Translations under genes and position numbers: made by a program
Assembly: GCA_948467675.1 (NCBI GenBank)
Contig: CAOKFI010000017.1
Span: 1-47,658, forward strand
Source: an uncultured Porphyromonadaceae bacterium
GTDB taxonomy: Bacteria; Bacteroidota; Bacteroidia; Bacteroidales; Muribaculaceae
Length of the DNA stretch: 47,658 nt
Direction: 5' to 3'
The notes under the pieces: model-generated
Database searches by the model: none
What the model was told of the DNA's origin: nothing
Seen by the model: the letters and a program-made list of their open reading frames with translations, nothing else
Part shown: positions 24,615-33,385 of the stretch, piece after piece
How the letters are laid out: every line of letters starts with the position of its first letter
How positions within the stretch are numbered: the stretch's first letter is position 1

Positions 24615-25921
24615 AACTGCTACGTCAAGTCTGGGAACAGGTTCGTCAGGATCGCCTTTTCTCGGCCATCTACATAGCCGGTGTGGCTCTGGCCATCGCC
24701 ACGACCATGGCCTTTGCCATAGTCTACTACGTGAAGCTCGCCCCGGTCTATCCCGAATACAACCGCGCCAACACATACACAGCACAGTATAGTACTTACA
24801 AACAGGAAGCCAATGGCATTAACAATACTGCCCCATACTCATTCAAGGCCGTCAAGGAGTTGTTTATGCCATTGCAAAATGCAGAAGCAGTATCGGCTGA
24901 ATATTATTATCCGGGCGACGGGTTCATCCAGCCGGCAGATGGCAGTAGTGAATTCGAGGTGTCTGTGCGTACAGTAGACCCCAACTTTTTCAAAATCTAC
25001 GAATACGATTTCACCGAAGGAGGTCCGCTATCCGACGCCGATCTCGCATCCGGAATGCATAATGCCGTAATCACGGCCGGATTGGCATCAAGAATATTCG
25101 AGACGGAATCAGGTATCATTGGCCGTACCTTCTCGCTTGACGACACCGACTGGCGTATATGTGGCGTAATTAAAGATCCAAGTGCGCTCACTCACGATGC
25201 CTATGGACAAATATTCATCCCATACACCTCCATATCTGACTATGAAAGCTACTGGGCATTGGAATATATGGGCAGCTACCGGGTGCGCATACTGACCTCC
25301 GGATCCAGACAAGCCGATGCTATGAAAGCGGAGATTGCCGATGCTGTCAGGCGCTACAATGCCTCGTTGGCCGGAACAGATCTCGACGGGTGGGAATTTT
25401 CAATCGGCACCCAACCATATTCTTTCTATGAACAGGTCTTTAACAGCGTCCAAGATTCGGATTTTAATTGGAAAAGTATAATCCGGAACTACGGCATAAT
25501 GCTGCTTGTGCTGCTGCTTGTACCAGCACTAAACCTCAGCGGCATAATTGCCGGACGCATGGAAAACCGATTGCCTGAAATCGGAGTACGACAATCGTTT
25601 GGTGCTACACGCGGCAAGCTCATACGGCATATCCTCGCCGAAAATCTTATACTGACCATTGCCGGTGGCATTTTCGGTCTGATACTTGCTGAAATTTCCG
25701 TACTGACATGTCGTGACTGGATATTCACTCTGTTTGACGACTTTCCTGAAGTGACGACCGACACATCGGCCAACATATTGACTCCTGACATGCTCTTCGC
25801 TCCGGGCATATTCATTGTCGCACTCACGGTATGTTTGATACTCAACATATTGTCAGCTTTGATCCCGGCATGGTGGTCACTGCGTCACCCGATAACCGAA
25901 TCGTTGAACCAAAAGAAATAA
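24611..25921 (+). CDS. FtsX/MacB-type ABC permease, type A (first copy)
   Basis: A 436-residue protein: N-terminal membrane helix (about 20-42), a large periplasmic MacB-PCD-like domain (about 50-290), then three helices in the FtsX domain (about 300-322, 345-370, 395-422). The motif RLPEIGVRQSFGATRGKLIRHIL is the cytoplasmic loop typical of FtsX permeases. It lacks an ATPase domain; the ATPase is encoded at 27,273. It closely resembles the permease at 27,971 in its start (LRQVWEQVRQDRLFSAIYIAGVALAI against IKQAFVQMRTQPLISAITVIGTALAI). It is translationally coupled to the adaptor; the next permease starts 4 nt after its stop. Confidence 0.9.
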   Translation: MKLLRQVWEQVRQDRLFSAIYIAGVALAIATTMAFAIVYYVKLAPVYPEYNRANTYTAQYSTYKQEANGINNTAPYSFKAVKELFMPLQNAEAVSAEYYYPGDGFIQPADGSSEFEVSVRTVDPNFFKIYEYDFTEGGPLSDADLASGMHNAVITAGLASRIFETESGIIGRTFSLDDTDWRICGVIKDPSALTHDAYGQIFIPYTSISDYESYWALEYMGSYRVRILTSGSRQADAMKAEIADAVRRYNASLAGTDLDGWEFSIGTQPYSFYEQVFNSVQDSDFNWKSIIRNYGIMLLVLLLVPALNLSGIIAGRMENRLPEIGVRQSFGATRGKLIRHILAENLILTIAGGIFGLILAEISVLTCRDWIFTLFDDFPEVTTDTSANILTPDMLFAPGIFIVALTVCLILNILSALIPAWWSLRHPITESLNQKK

Positions 25922-25925
25922 ACCA

Positions 25926-27221
25926 ATGTTCAGCTCTATAATAAAGAATCTGTGGCACCGCCGCCTGCACAACGGCTGGCTGCTTGCCGAACTGATACTC
26001 GTCACCATTGTAGCCTGGGTAATTCTCGACCCGGTAGTAGTCGATACATACGACATGAACCGTCCTCTCGGCTATGATGCCGACCGCATGTTTATTGTCA
26101 GCATATCGGAATTGGAAGAGGGCGCACGCGGATATGACCCGTCCCGGGAATGGGGCAACAGCGATGATCTGCATACCCTGCTCACACGCATACGCCAGCA
26201 TCCGCAGGTCGAGAATGCGACACTGCTCATGGACGAGGTCTATCCTAATGCATCAAGTTCGCTGAACCGGTGCTTTACTACCCCCGACAGCATCGATTTG
26301 CAAATTGCACAGGCATGGTTCGAACCATCGTGCGAATTCTTCAAGACGTTCGGCATCAAAAGCGCCACCGACTGCGGAAGTCCATCCACAGATGAACTCG
26401 ACAACATGTCGCTCGGAGAATCCGATGCCATACTTACCCGCACCGCCGCCTCGGCTCTATTTCCCGATGGCAACGCCATTGGCCGGGAAATCAATACCAA
26501 AGATTATGGCAGCGGATCCAGTTCATACCGCATAGTCGGCATAGTGGAAGATGTGCGCAATCACTCCGAGAGCCGCAATCCGTTCACTATGTTCATGCGC
26601 ACAGTCAGAAACGCACATATTGGCAGTCCTAAACTATTTGTCCGCATACGTCCCGGTGTCAATCCCGAACAGTTCCTCGCCAATTTCAGACCTTATATGG
26701 CCAAGGAACTCAAAGTAGGAAATATGTCCTGCCGTAAAGCCATCCACTACACAAAACATAACGCCAACGTCGAGTACACTACCGGAGGAAATGCTATCAC
26801 CTTGAAAAAGCTGCTTGCGCTATTCTTTCTGATAAATCTCGCGCTCGGAGTGATCGGCACATTCTGGCTCCAGACACGTACACGCAGTCGCGATGTGGGA
26901 GTAATGCGGTCATTTGGCGCGACAACCGGACGCATACGCACCATGCTGATCGGCGAAGGTCTTATACTCACAGTAATAGCATGGGTGGTGGGATGTGTCA
27001 TCTATCTGCAATGGGCGCTGGTCGAGGGACTCTCCAACGGACGTATATGGCAAAACTCCTCACCGCTCGACACCGGATGGGTTTGCTCATTCTGGCCGCA
27101 CTTCTTTGGAGTCTCGCTGATAGTACTGGCTCTCATGCTTGCTGTCGTACTGCTCGGCATCTGGCTCCCGGCACGCAAACTGAGTCGCACCGACCCCGTC
27201 ACCGTGCTCCACGAGGAATAA
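25926..27221 (+). CDS. FtsX/MacB-type ABC permease, type B (first copy)
   Basis: A 431-residue protein with the same topology: helix at about 17-38, periplasmic domain, and three C-terminal helices. It has the FtsX loop TRTRSRDVGVMRSFGATTGRIRTMLIGEGLIL and ends LPARKLSRTDPVTVLHEE. Its N terminus (WHRRLHNGWLLAELILVTIVAWVILDPV) resembles the permease at 29,273 rather than its direct neighbour, so the operon seems to hold two A-B pairs. Partner and substrate cannot be read from the sequence; MacB-like systems move peptides, lipids or toxic compounds from the periplasm. Confidence 0.9.
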   Translation: MFSSIIKNLWHRRLHNGWLLAELILVTIVAWVILDPVVVDTYDMNRPLGYDADRMFIVSISELEEGARGYDPSREWGNSDDLHTLLTRIRQHPQVENATLLMDEVYPNASSSLNRCFTTPDSIDLQIAQAWFEPSCEFFKTFGIKSATDCGSPSTDELDNMSLGESDAILTRTAASALFPDGNAIGREINTKDYGSGSSSYRIVGIVEDVRNHSESRNPFTMFMRTVRNAHIGSPKLFVRIRPGVNPEQFLANFRPYMAKELKVGNMSCRKAIHYTKHNANVEYTTGGNAITLKKLLALFFLINLALGVIGTFWLQTRTRSRDVGVMRSFGATTGRIRTMLIGEGLILTVIAWVVGCVIYLQWALVEGLSNGRIWQNSSPLDTGWVCSFWPHFFGVSLIVLALMLAVVLLGIWLPARKLSRTDPVTVLHEE

Positions 27222-27272
27222 TACGGACCCTCACTATAATTCAGAAATTCAACAAAAAAACATCAATATATT

Positions 27273-27944
27273 ATGGCAATAATCAAACTCACGGATATCA
27301 ACAAGATATACCGCACCAAAGAGATCGAGACACAGGCTCTCGAAAACGTCAACCTCGAAGTGACTAAAGGCGAATTTATCAGCATCATGGGACCATCCGG
27401 TTGCGGAAAATCGACCCTGCTCAACATCATAGGACTCCTCGACACTCCGACATCAGGCACAGTCGAGATCGAAGGCACCACTACCGACGGCATGAGCGAC
27501 AAGGCTCTGTCCGCCTTCCGCAACAAGCGTCTCGGATTCGTATTCCAGAGTTTCCATCTTATCAACTCGCTCAACGTCATTGACAACGTCGAGATCCCCC
27601 TGCTCTACCGCTCCATGTCGGCATCGGAACGCAGCAAGCGTGCACGCGAGGTACTGGAGCGTGTAGGTCTGAGCCACCGTCTGCGCCACATGCCGTCGCA
27701 GCTTTCCGGCGGTCAGTGCCAGCGCGTGGCCATTGCCCGCGCTATCGCAGGCAATCCCGACATAATACTGGCCGATGAGCCTACCGGCAACCTCGACTCG
27801 AAGATGGGTGCCGAAGTCATGGAACTGCTCCACACCCTCAACAAGGAGGACGGACGCACCATTGTCATGGTTACTCACAACGACGAACAGGCTCGGCAGA
27901 CATCACGCATAGTCCGCTTCTTCGACGGCCGACAGGTACAATAA
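27273..27944 (+). CDS. ABC transporter ATPase of the MacB/LolD type
   Basis: A 223-residue stand-alone nucleotide-binding protein. Walker A GPSGCGKST (40-48), Q-loop Gln92, signature LSGGQ (144-148), Walker B DIILADEP (163-170) and H-loop His202 are all intact, so it should be an active ATPase. It is the only ATPase in the operon, placed between the two permease pairs, and probably powers both or a mixed complex. It starts 51 nt after the previous stop, the largest gap among the transporter genes. Confidence 0.95.
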   Translation: MAIIKLTDINKIYRTKEIETQALENVNLEVTKGEFISIMGPSGCGKSTLLNIIGLLDTPTSGTVEIEGTTTDGMSDKALSAFRNKRLGFVFQSFHLINSLNVIDNVEIPLLYRSMSASERSKRAREVLERVGLSHRLRHMPSQLSGGQCQRVAIARAIAGNPDIILADEPTGNLDSKMGAEVMELLHTLNKEDGRTIVMVTHNDEQARQTSRIVRFFDGRQVQ

Positions 27945-27970
27945 TCATACTCAAATCCTATAAGACAATC

Positions 27971-29257
27971 ATGGATATTATAAAGCAAGCGTTTGTGCAG
28001 ATGCGCACTCAGCCGCTTATCAGCGCTATCACGGTCATAGGTACGGCTCTGGCCATATTTCTGATCATGATTGTGGTGATGCTTCAGGAGGTATTGGTGG
28101 AACCGTATGCCCCTGAAAGCAACCGCGACCGCTTTCTGCACGTACAGTATATGAGCATTTTCCACAAGGACTGGGGCGACAACTCCTCCAACGGCCCCAT
28201 GAGCTGGGACACTGCCAAGGACTGCTTCAAAAGCATGACCACACCCGAGGCTGTCACAGTCTATGTGGTCAATGAGGAGGCTCAGCCGCTGCAGCTCCCC
28301 GGACAGCCATCGATAAGCGCCGACGTGCGTAAGACCGATGCCGACTACTTCCGGGTGTTCGACTTCTCGTTCATCGACGGCAAGCCGTTCGACCAGGCCA
28401 CTTTCGATGCCGGACTCCCTGTTGCCGTCATATCAGAAAGCATAGCCCGTACTCTGTTCGGAACCACTGAAGTCACCGGACGCGAATTCTTGCTGAGCCA
28501 TGCGCCATACCGTGTGGCCGGAGTTGTAAAGGATGTCTCGACTCTCGCTACCCAGGCCTACGCACAGGTATGGATACCGTTCTCCTCGACCGCCGCATGC
28601 GATTATACCTGGTGCGACAGCCATATGGGCAACTTCTCCGTAACCATTCTCGCGCATGACAGAAACGACTTTTCTCAGATACGTGAGGAGGCTGACCGGC
28701 TACTGAATGCCTGGAACGCGGCTCATGAGGAGGCCGGATGGTACTTCGTATCACGCAACCGCCCATACGACCAGGAGAAATTCGTCATCTCTGAGGGCGC
28801 CAACAACGAACCGGATGTCGATGCCGCCAGACGCTCACGGCTGATCGTGTATATTATCCTGCTCATCGTACCGGCAATCAATCTTAGCAGCATGACCCAG
28901 AGCCGGCTGCGGCAGAGAATTTCCGAGATCGGTGTGCGACGTGCTTTCGGAGCCACTCGCTCCGGTATAATCGGACAATTGATCGTGGAGAATTTCGCAG
29001 TCACTCTGATTGCCGGCATTCTCGGATTCCTGTTGAGCATCTGCTTCGCATTCATATTCAGCAACTCCCTGTTCTCGCTCGAATATGCCCAGACCCTGAA
29101 TCCTCCGCATATCAATCTGACTATCCTGCTGCATCCGTCCACATTCATGATGGCATTGCTGTTCTGCTTCATACTAAATCTGCTCAGCAGCGGCATTCCC
29201 GCCTGGCGCGCATCGCGGACAAATGTAGTCGACGCCATCAACAACCATAGCAAATAA
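27971..29257 (+). CDS. FtsX/MacB-type ABC permease, type A (second copy)
   Basis: A 428-residue protein: N-terminal helix (about 18-40), periplasmic domain, and an FtsX domain with RQRISEIGVRRAFGATRSGIIGQLIVENF and three helices. It is similar in layout and N-terminal wording to the permease at 24,611, and so is probably a duplicate of it. It begins 26 nt after the ATPase stop and is followed after 15 nt by the second type B permease. Confidence 0.9.
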   Translation: MDIIKQAFVQMRTQPLISAITVIGTALAIFLIMIVVMLQEVLVEPYAPESNRDRFLHVQYMSIFHKDWGDNSSNGPMSWDTAKDCFKSMTTPEAVTVYVVNEEAQPLQLPGQPSISADVRKTDADYFRVFDFSFIDGKPFDQATFDAGLPVAVISESIARTLFGTTEVTGREFLLSHAPYRVAGVVKDVSTLATQAYAQVWIPFSSTAACDYTWCDSHMGNFSVTILAHDRNDFSQIREEADRLLNAWNAAHEEAGWYFVSRNRPYDQEKFVISEGANNEPDVDAARRSRLIVYIILLIVPAINLSSMTQSRLRQRISEIGVRRAFGATRSGIIGQLIVENFAVTLIAGILGFLLSICFAFIFSNSLFSLEYAQTLNPPHINLTILLHPSTFMMALLFCFILNLLSSGIPAWRASRTNVVDAINNHSK

Positions 29258-29272
29258 TAACGCTGCACGACA

Positions 29273-30502
29273 ATGAAAAAACTTTTCACACAGATACGAA
29301 ACGAATGGCGCAGCAACCTCTGGCTCATGGCCGAAATGCTGATAGTCAGTGTGGTCATGTGGTATATAGCTGACTCTTTGTACTACACCACTGAAACATA
29401 CAATATACCGCGCGGTTTCAACATCGACCATACCTACAAGATCGGGTTCGACAAGCTGACGGACAAAAGTCCGGACTTCATCGCCGATCAGTCCGAGGAA
29501 GATCAGATCGCCGACATCCAGGAATTCATGGACCGCATTCGACGCAGACCGGAAGTAATGGCGGTAAGCCTTTCCATGAACTCTCACCCGTACAATGGAA
29601 GTAATTCCGGCTGCTCGTTGACATACGACACCCTTGAGACCCGCGGATATGTAGTACATCGGAGAGCTACCCCGGAATTTCCGATAGTGTTCCAGTATCA
29701 TGGTACACAAGGAGAAACGCCGGAGAAACTGGCACAGCTCCTTAACGACAACAATGGCGGCATGCTGGTAAGCGACAACCTGTTTAAGCGATACGGCCGA
29801 TCCATAACCTCGCTTGTCGGAGAGAGTCTGCTATGGGATGGCGATTCTGCCTCCGCCATACAGATTCTCGCCGCGCTCGAACCCGTGAAGTATGCCGATT
29901 TCCACCGATGGGCGACACAGTCAATTCTTAAAAAACTCAATCCAGCCCTCTACAATTGGGCCTCGGAATTGTGTGTCAGAGTCCATGCCGACAAGGACGT
30001 GGATTTCGCAGAAAATCTGCTGGCCGACAGCGAAAAACATTTCCGTGTTGGCAACCTGTATATCACCTCGGTGACTCCGTTTTCCAAAATTCGCGAATCA
30101 TTCCAGCGAGGATTCACCAATGATCTGCGCAATTCTATCACCGGTATGATATTCCTTATGGTCAACATATTTCTCGGATTACTCGGCACATTCTGGTTCC
30201 GTACCCAGCAGCGTACTTCGGAAATCGCCATACGGCGCGTCAACGGTGCCACCCGGCGATCGATATTCCGCCGCCTGATCGGAGAGGGACTCCTTCTGCT
30301 GACGATCGTGACTCCAGTAGCGGCAATAATCGACATAAATCTGGCTCTGACCGAAATCGTTTCATGGCTCGAATGGCCACGTATGATCGTATCCGTGATC
30401 GCGGTCTACATAATCATGGCCCTCATGATCGTGGGAGGCATATACTTCCCTGCGCGCAAAGCCATGAATACAGATCCGGCCGAAGCTCTTCACGACGAAT
30501 AA
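29273..30502 (+). CDS. FtsX/MacB-type ABC permease, type B (second copy)
   Basis: A 409-residue protein with helix at about 15-37 (SNLWLMAEMLIVSVVMWYIADSLYY), a periplasmic domain, and an FtsX domain with RTQQRTSEIAIRRVNGATRRSIFRRLIGEGLLLL. The ending ARKAMNTDPAEALHDE parallels ARKLSRTDPVTVLHEE of the permease at 25,926. It completes the A-B / ATPase / A-B order. The TolC-like gene begins 13 nt downstream. Confidence 0.9.
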   Translation: MKKLFTQIRNEWRSNLWLMAEMLIVSVVMWYIADSLYYTTETYNIPRGFNIDHTYKIGFDKLTDKSPDFIADQSEEDQIADIQEFMDRIRRRPEVMAVSLSMNSHPYNGSNSGCSLTYDTLETRGYVVHRRATPEFPIVFQYHGTQGETPEKLAQLLNDNNGGMLVSDNLFKRYGRSITSLVGESLLWDGDSASAIQILAALEPVKYADFHRWATQSILKKLNPALYNWASELCVRVHADKDVDFAENLLADSEKHFRVGNLYITSVTPFSKIRESFQRGFTNDLRNSITGMIFLMVNIFLGLLGTFWFRTQQRTSEIAIRRVNGATRRSIFRRLIGEGLLLLTIVTPVAAIIDINLALTEIVSWLEWPRMIVSVIAVYIIMALMIVGGIYFPARKAMNTDPAEALHDE

Positions 30503-30515
30503 ATCCCTTTGGTTT

Positions 30516-31997
30516 ATGAATCTCAGACTGACAGCTTTTTCATTTTTTATATCCGCGACGGCAGCCTGCACATTTTCGCAGGCTGCCACACGCGAAATGA
30601 CACTCGACGAGGCTATTGCCATGGCTCGTATGCAGAGTGTCGACGCCGCAGTAGCTCTCGACGAACTCAAATCGACCTACTGGGAATACCGCACGTTCCG
30701 GGCCGACCTCTTGCCTGAGATCAACTTCTCGGCTTCGGCTCCGGGATATTCAAAGCAGTACACCCCATATCAGCTCGACGACGGAAGCTACACATTCGTA
30801 CGCAACAACTTCATGGAGATGACAGGTGAAATCTCCGTATCGCAGAGCATCTGGCTCACAGGTGGCACTCTGTCGCTCAACACCTCTATCGACTTCCTGC
30901 GGCAGCTCGACGGCGAACGATCGTCACGATTCATGTCCATCCCGGTTGCCCTCACGCTCAATCAGCCCATATTCGGCACCAACCACGTGAAGTGGAACCG
31001 GCGCATCGAGCCTGTTCGGTACGAGGAGGCAAAAGCGGCTTTTCTCAGCGCCACCGAAAATGTTGCCATGACTGCCATAAACTACTTCTTCAATCTCCTC
31101 ATGGCAAAAGAGAACGTAGCAGTAGCCCGGCAGAATATGGCCAATGCCGAAAAACTCTATGAAGTAGCCGTTGCCAAACGCGAGATGGGCAAAATCAGCG
31201 AAAACGACCTGCTTCAGCTGGAGCTCAATAAGCTGAATGCACGTTCCACGCTAACCGACGCCGAAAGCAATCTCAAAAGCAACATGTTCAAGCTCAGGTC
31301 GTTTTTGGCTTTGGACGAGAACATCGATATCGAACCGGTAGTACCTGAAAGAGTTCCGGAAATAGACGTGGTTTTCTCCGACGTCATCGACAAGGCGCTT
31401 GCCAACAACGCGTTCTCCCGCAACATCCGCCGCCGTCAGCTTGAAGCCGACTATGAGGTAGCCAAAGCCAAAGGCAATCTGCGTGAGATCTCGCTCTTTG
31501 CCCAGATTGGCTACACCGGCACCGACAGTGAATTCTCCAGAGCCTACAACAACCTGAAGGACAACCAGGTTGTGCAGGTAGGCATCAAGATCCCGTTGCT
31601 TGACTGGGGCAAGCGCCGTGGCAAAGTAAAAGTGGCCGAAAGCAACCGGCAGGTTGTTGAGAGCCGACTGCGGCAGGAGACCATGAACTTCAATCAGGAT
31701 CTGTTCATACTCGTGGAGCGGTTCAACAACCAGCAGCAACAGGTCGAGATAGCGGCTTTGGCCGACACCATCGCCCAGAAACGCTATCATACAAATGTCG
31801 AGACATTCATCATCGGAAAGATATCGACCCTCGACCTCAACGACTCGCAGGCCAAGAAGGATTCGCAGCGACAGGAATACGTCAACGAACTCTATCTATA
31901 CTGGTATTACTACTATCAGCTACGGTCGCTGACTCTCTGGGACTACGCCCGGAAGTGCGGCATCGATGCCGATATTGACCGCATTGTCCGCCGATGA
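30516..31997 (+). CDS. TolC-family outer-membrane efflux channel
   Basis: A 493-residue protein with a signal peptide (1-23). It has the two-repeat TolC layout: MTLDEAIAMARMQSVDAAVA at the start of the first repeat, a long alpha-helical section (VAVARQNMANAEKLYEVAVAKREMGKISENDLLQLELNKLNA), then a second repeat with GIKIPLLDWGKRRGKVKVAESNRQVVESRLRQE. It should provide the outer-membrane exit for the adaptor-ABC complex encoded upstream. The regulator gene follows after 52 bp containing a separate promoter-like box. Confidence 0.93.
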   Translation: MNLRLTAFSFFISATAACTFSQAATREMTLDEAIAMARMQSVDAAVALDELKSTYWEYRTFRADLLPEINFSASAPGYSKQYTPYQLDDGSYTFVRNNFMEMTGEISVSQSIWLTGGTLSLNTSIDFLRQLDGERSSRFMSIPVALTLNQPIFGTNHVKWNRRIEPVRYEEAKAAFLSATENVAMTAINYFFNLLMAKENVAVARQNMANAEKLYEVAVAKREMGKISENDLLQLELNKLNARSTLTDAESNLKSNMFKLRSFLALDENIDIEPVVPERVPEIDVVFSDVIDKALANNAFSRNIRRRQLEADYEVAKAKGNLREISLFAQIGYTGTDSEFSRAYNNLKDNQVVQVGIKIPLLDWGKRRGKVKVAESNRQVVESRLRQETMNFNQDLFILVERFNNQQQQVEIAALADTIAQKRYHTNVETFIIGKISTLDLNDSQAKKDSQRQEYVNELYLYWYYYYQLRSLTLWDYARKCGIDADIDRIVRR

Positions 31998-32013
31998 ATC
32001 GTCAAAAAATTCA

Positions 32014-32021
32014 TATCTTTG
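32014..32021 (+). promoter_or_regulatory. -7 element of an internal promoter for the regulator-kinase pair
   Basis: TATCTTTG, exact TAnnTTTG, 29 nt before the regulator ATG. The -33 element is not clear: the nearest TTG is 27 nt upstream. It would allow basal housekeeping expression of the two-component pair independent of the sigma-54 promoter. Confidence 0.45.
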
Positions 32022-32049
32022 TATATCTCTATCTAATTACGGGACTGCT

Positions 32050-33369
32050 ATGATACTTGTTGTCGACGACGATAGCGCTATAAGGATGTCGCTCAAACTT
32101 CTGCTCGGACGCTCCGGGTATGAAGTGGAGCTGGCCGACGGTCCGGCTCGGGCCATCGAGATAGTGCGTTCGGTAACGCCTCAACTGGTGCTGCTCGACA
32201 TGAATTTCTCACGCGACACATCTGGAATCGAAGGGCTCACTCTGCTCCGCCAGATAAAAGTGTTCCAGCCCGACACCCCGGTGATACTCATGACTGCATG
32301 GGGAAGCATTCCGCTTGCCGTAGAAGGAATAAAGGCCGGCGCTCTCGACTTCATATCCAAACCTTGGGACAACCGCAACCTTCTCTGCACTGTGTCCACA
32401 GCCATCGATCTGCATGCCCCTTCCGACAGGCAGACTGACGTCTCCGGCTTCGATCGGTCGCTGATAGTCGGCTCAAGCAAGCCGCTAAACGCTGTGCTCG
32501 ACACCATCCGGCGTGTGGCGCCGACCGATGCTTCCGTACTGATCATGGGCGAAAACGGAACCGGCAAGGAACTGATCGCGGAGACTCTGCACCGCAATTC
32601 TGCCCGAAGCAAAGGTCCCTTCGTCAAAGTAAACCTCGGTGGCATATCGCAGTCGCTGTTCGAGAGCGAGATGTTCGGATATCGCCGGGGAGCCTTTACC
32701 GGTGCCACATCAGACCGCAAAGGCCGGTTCGAAATTGCCGATGGAGGCACGATATTTCTCGATGAGATCGGCGATCTTGACATAGGATGTCAGGTCAAGT
32801 TGCTGCGGGTACTGCAGGAACAGACCTTCGAGCCTCTTGGCGACAGCCGCAGCCGGCGGGTAGACATGAGAGTGATATGCGCGACCAATGCCGACCTTCC
32901 GGCCATGGTAGCCGACCGTACTTTCCGTGAAGATCTGTTCTATCGCATAAACCTGATCACAGTGACTCTCCCACCGCTTCGTGAACGCCGCGACGACATA
33001 CCTCTGCTGGCAAAGCACTTTGCCGCCAAAGCATCTGTATCGTCTCCTGTTGAATTCAGTGCCGAAGCTCTCGGGTTCCTGACCAGACTACCCTATCCGG
33101 GCAATATACGTGAACTGAAAAATCTCGTTGAACGGACAATCATAGTCAGCGGCCGGCAACGGCTCGAAGCATCCGACTTCGAGAGTCAGTACACTCCTGC
33201 CATGTCAGCCGCTACAGCGACAGACTCGACACTCGACAGTTCAGAGCGCCAGATGATCATCCGCGCGCTCGAGTCAAACGGCGGAAACCTGTCGCGGACT
33301 GCCATGCAGCTCGGCATATCGCGTCAGGCGCTATACCGGCGTATGGAAAAATTCGATATCCGTCCCTGA
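32050..33369 (+). CDS. Sigma-54-dependent response regulator (NtrC family)
   Basis: A 439-residue protein with three domains. The receiver (1-120) has acidic residues 6-8, the phosphorylation site Asp50 in LVLLDMNF, and Lys104. The AAA+ domain (about 137-365) has Walker A GENGTGKE (167-174), the sigma-54-contacting GAFTGA loop (214-219) and Walker B GGTIFLDEIG (232-241). The Fis-type helix-turn-helix (about 405-435) contains NLSRTAMQLGISRQALYRRM. The GAFTGA loop means it activates sigma-54 promoters, so it very likely drives the TGGCAC-N5-ATGCA promoter of its own operon. The ATG at 32,050 starts the receiver; earlier in-frame residues overlap the TolC-like gene. Confidence 0.95.
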   Translation: MILVVDDDSAIRMSLKLLLGRSGYEVELADGPARAIEIVRSVTPQLVLLDMNFSRDTSGIEGLTLLRQIKVFQPDTPVILMTAWGSIPLAVEGIKAGALDFISKPWDNRNLLCTVSTAIDLHAPSDRQTDVSGFDRSLIVGSSKPLNAVLDTIRRVAPTDASVLIMGENGTGKELIAETLHRNSARSKGPFVKVNLGGISQSLFESEMFGYRRGAFTGATSDRKGRFEIADGGTIFLDEIGDLDIGCQVKLLRVLQEQTFEPLGDSRSRRVDMRVICATNADLPAMVADRTFREDLFYRINLITVTLPPLRERRDDIPLLAKHFAAKASVSSPVEFSAEALGFLTRLPYPGNIRELKNLVERTIIVSGRQRLEASDFESQYTPAMSAATATDSTLDSSERQMIIRALESNGGNLSRTAMQLGISRQALYRRMEKFDIRP

Positions 33370-33385
33370 CCAGAATTCCGCCGCC

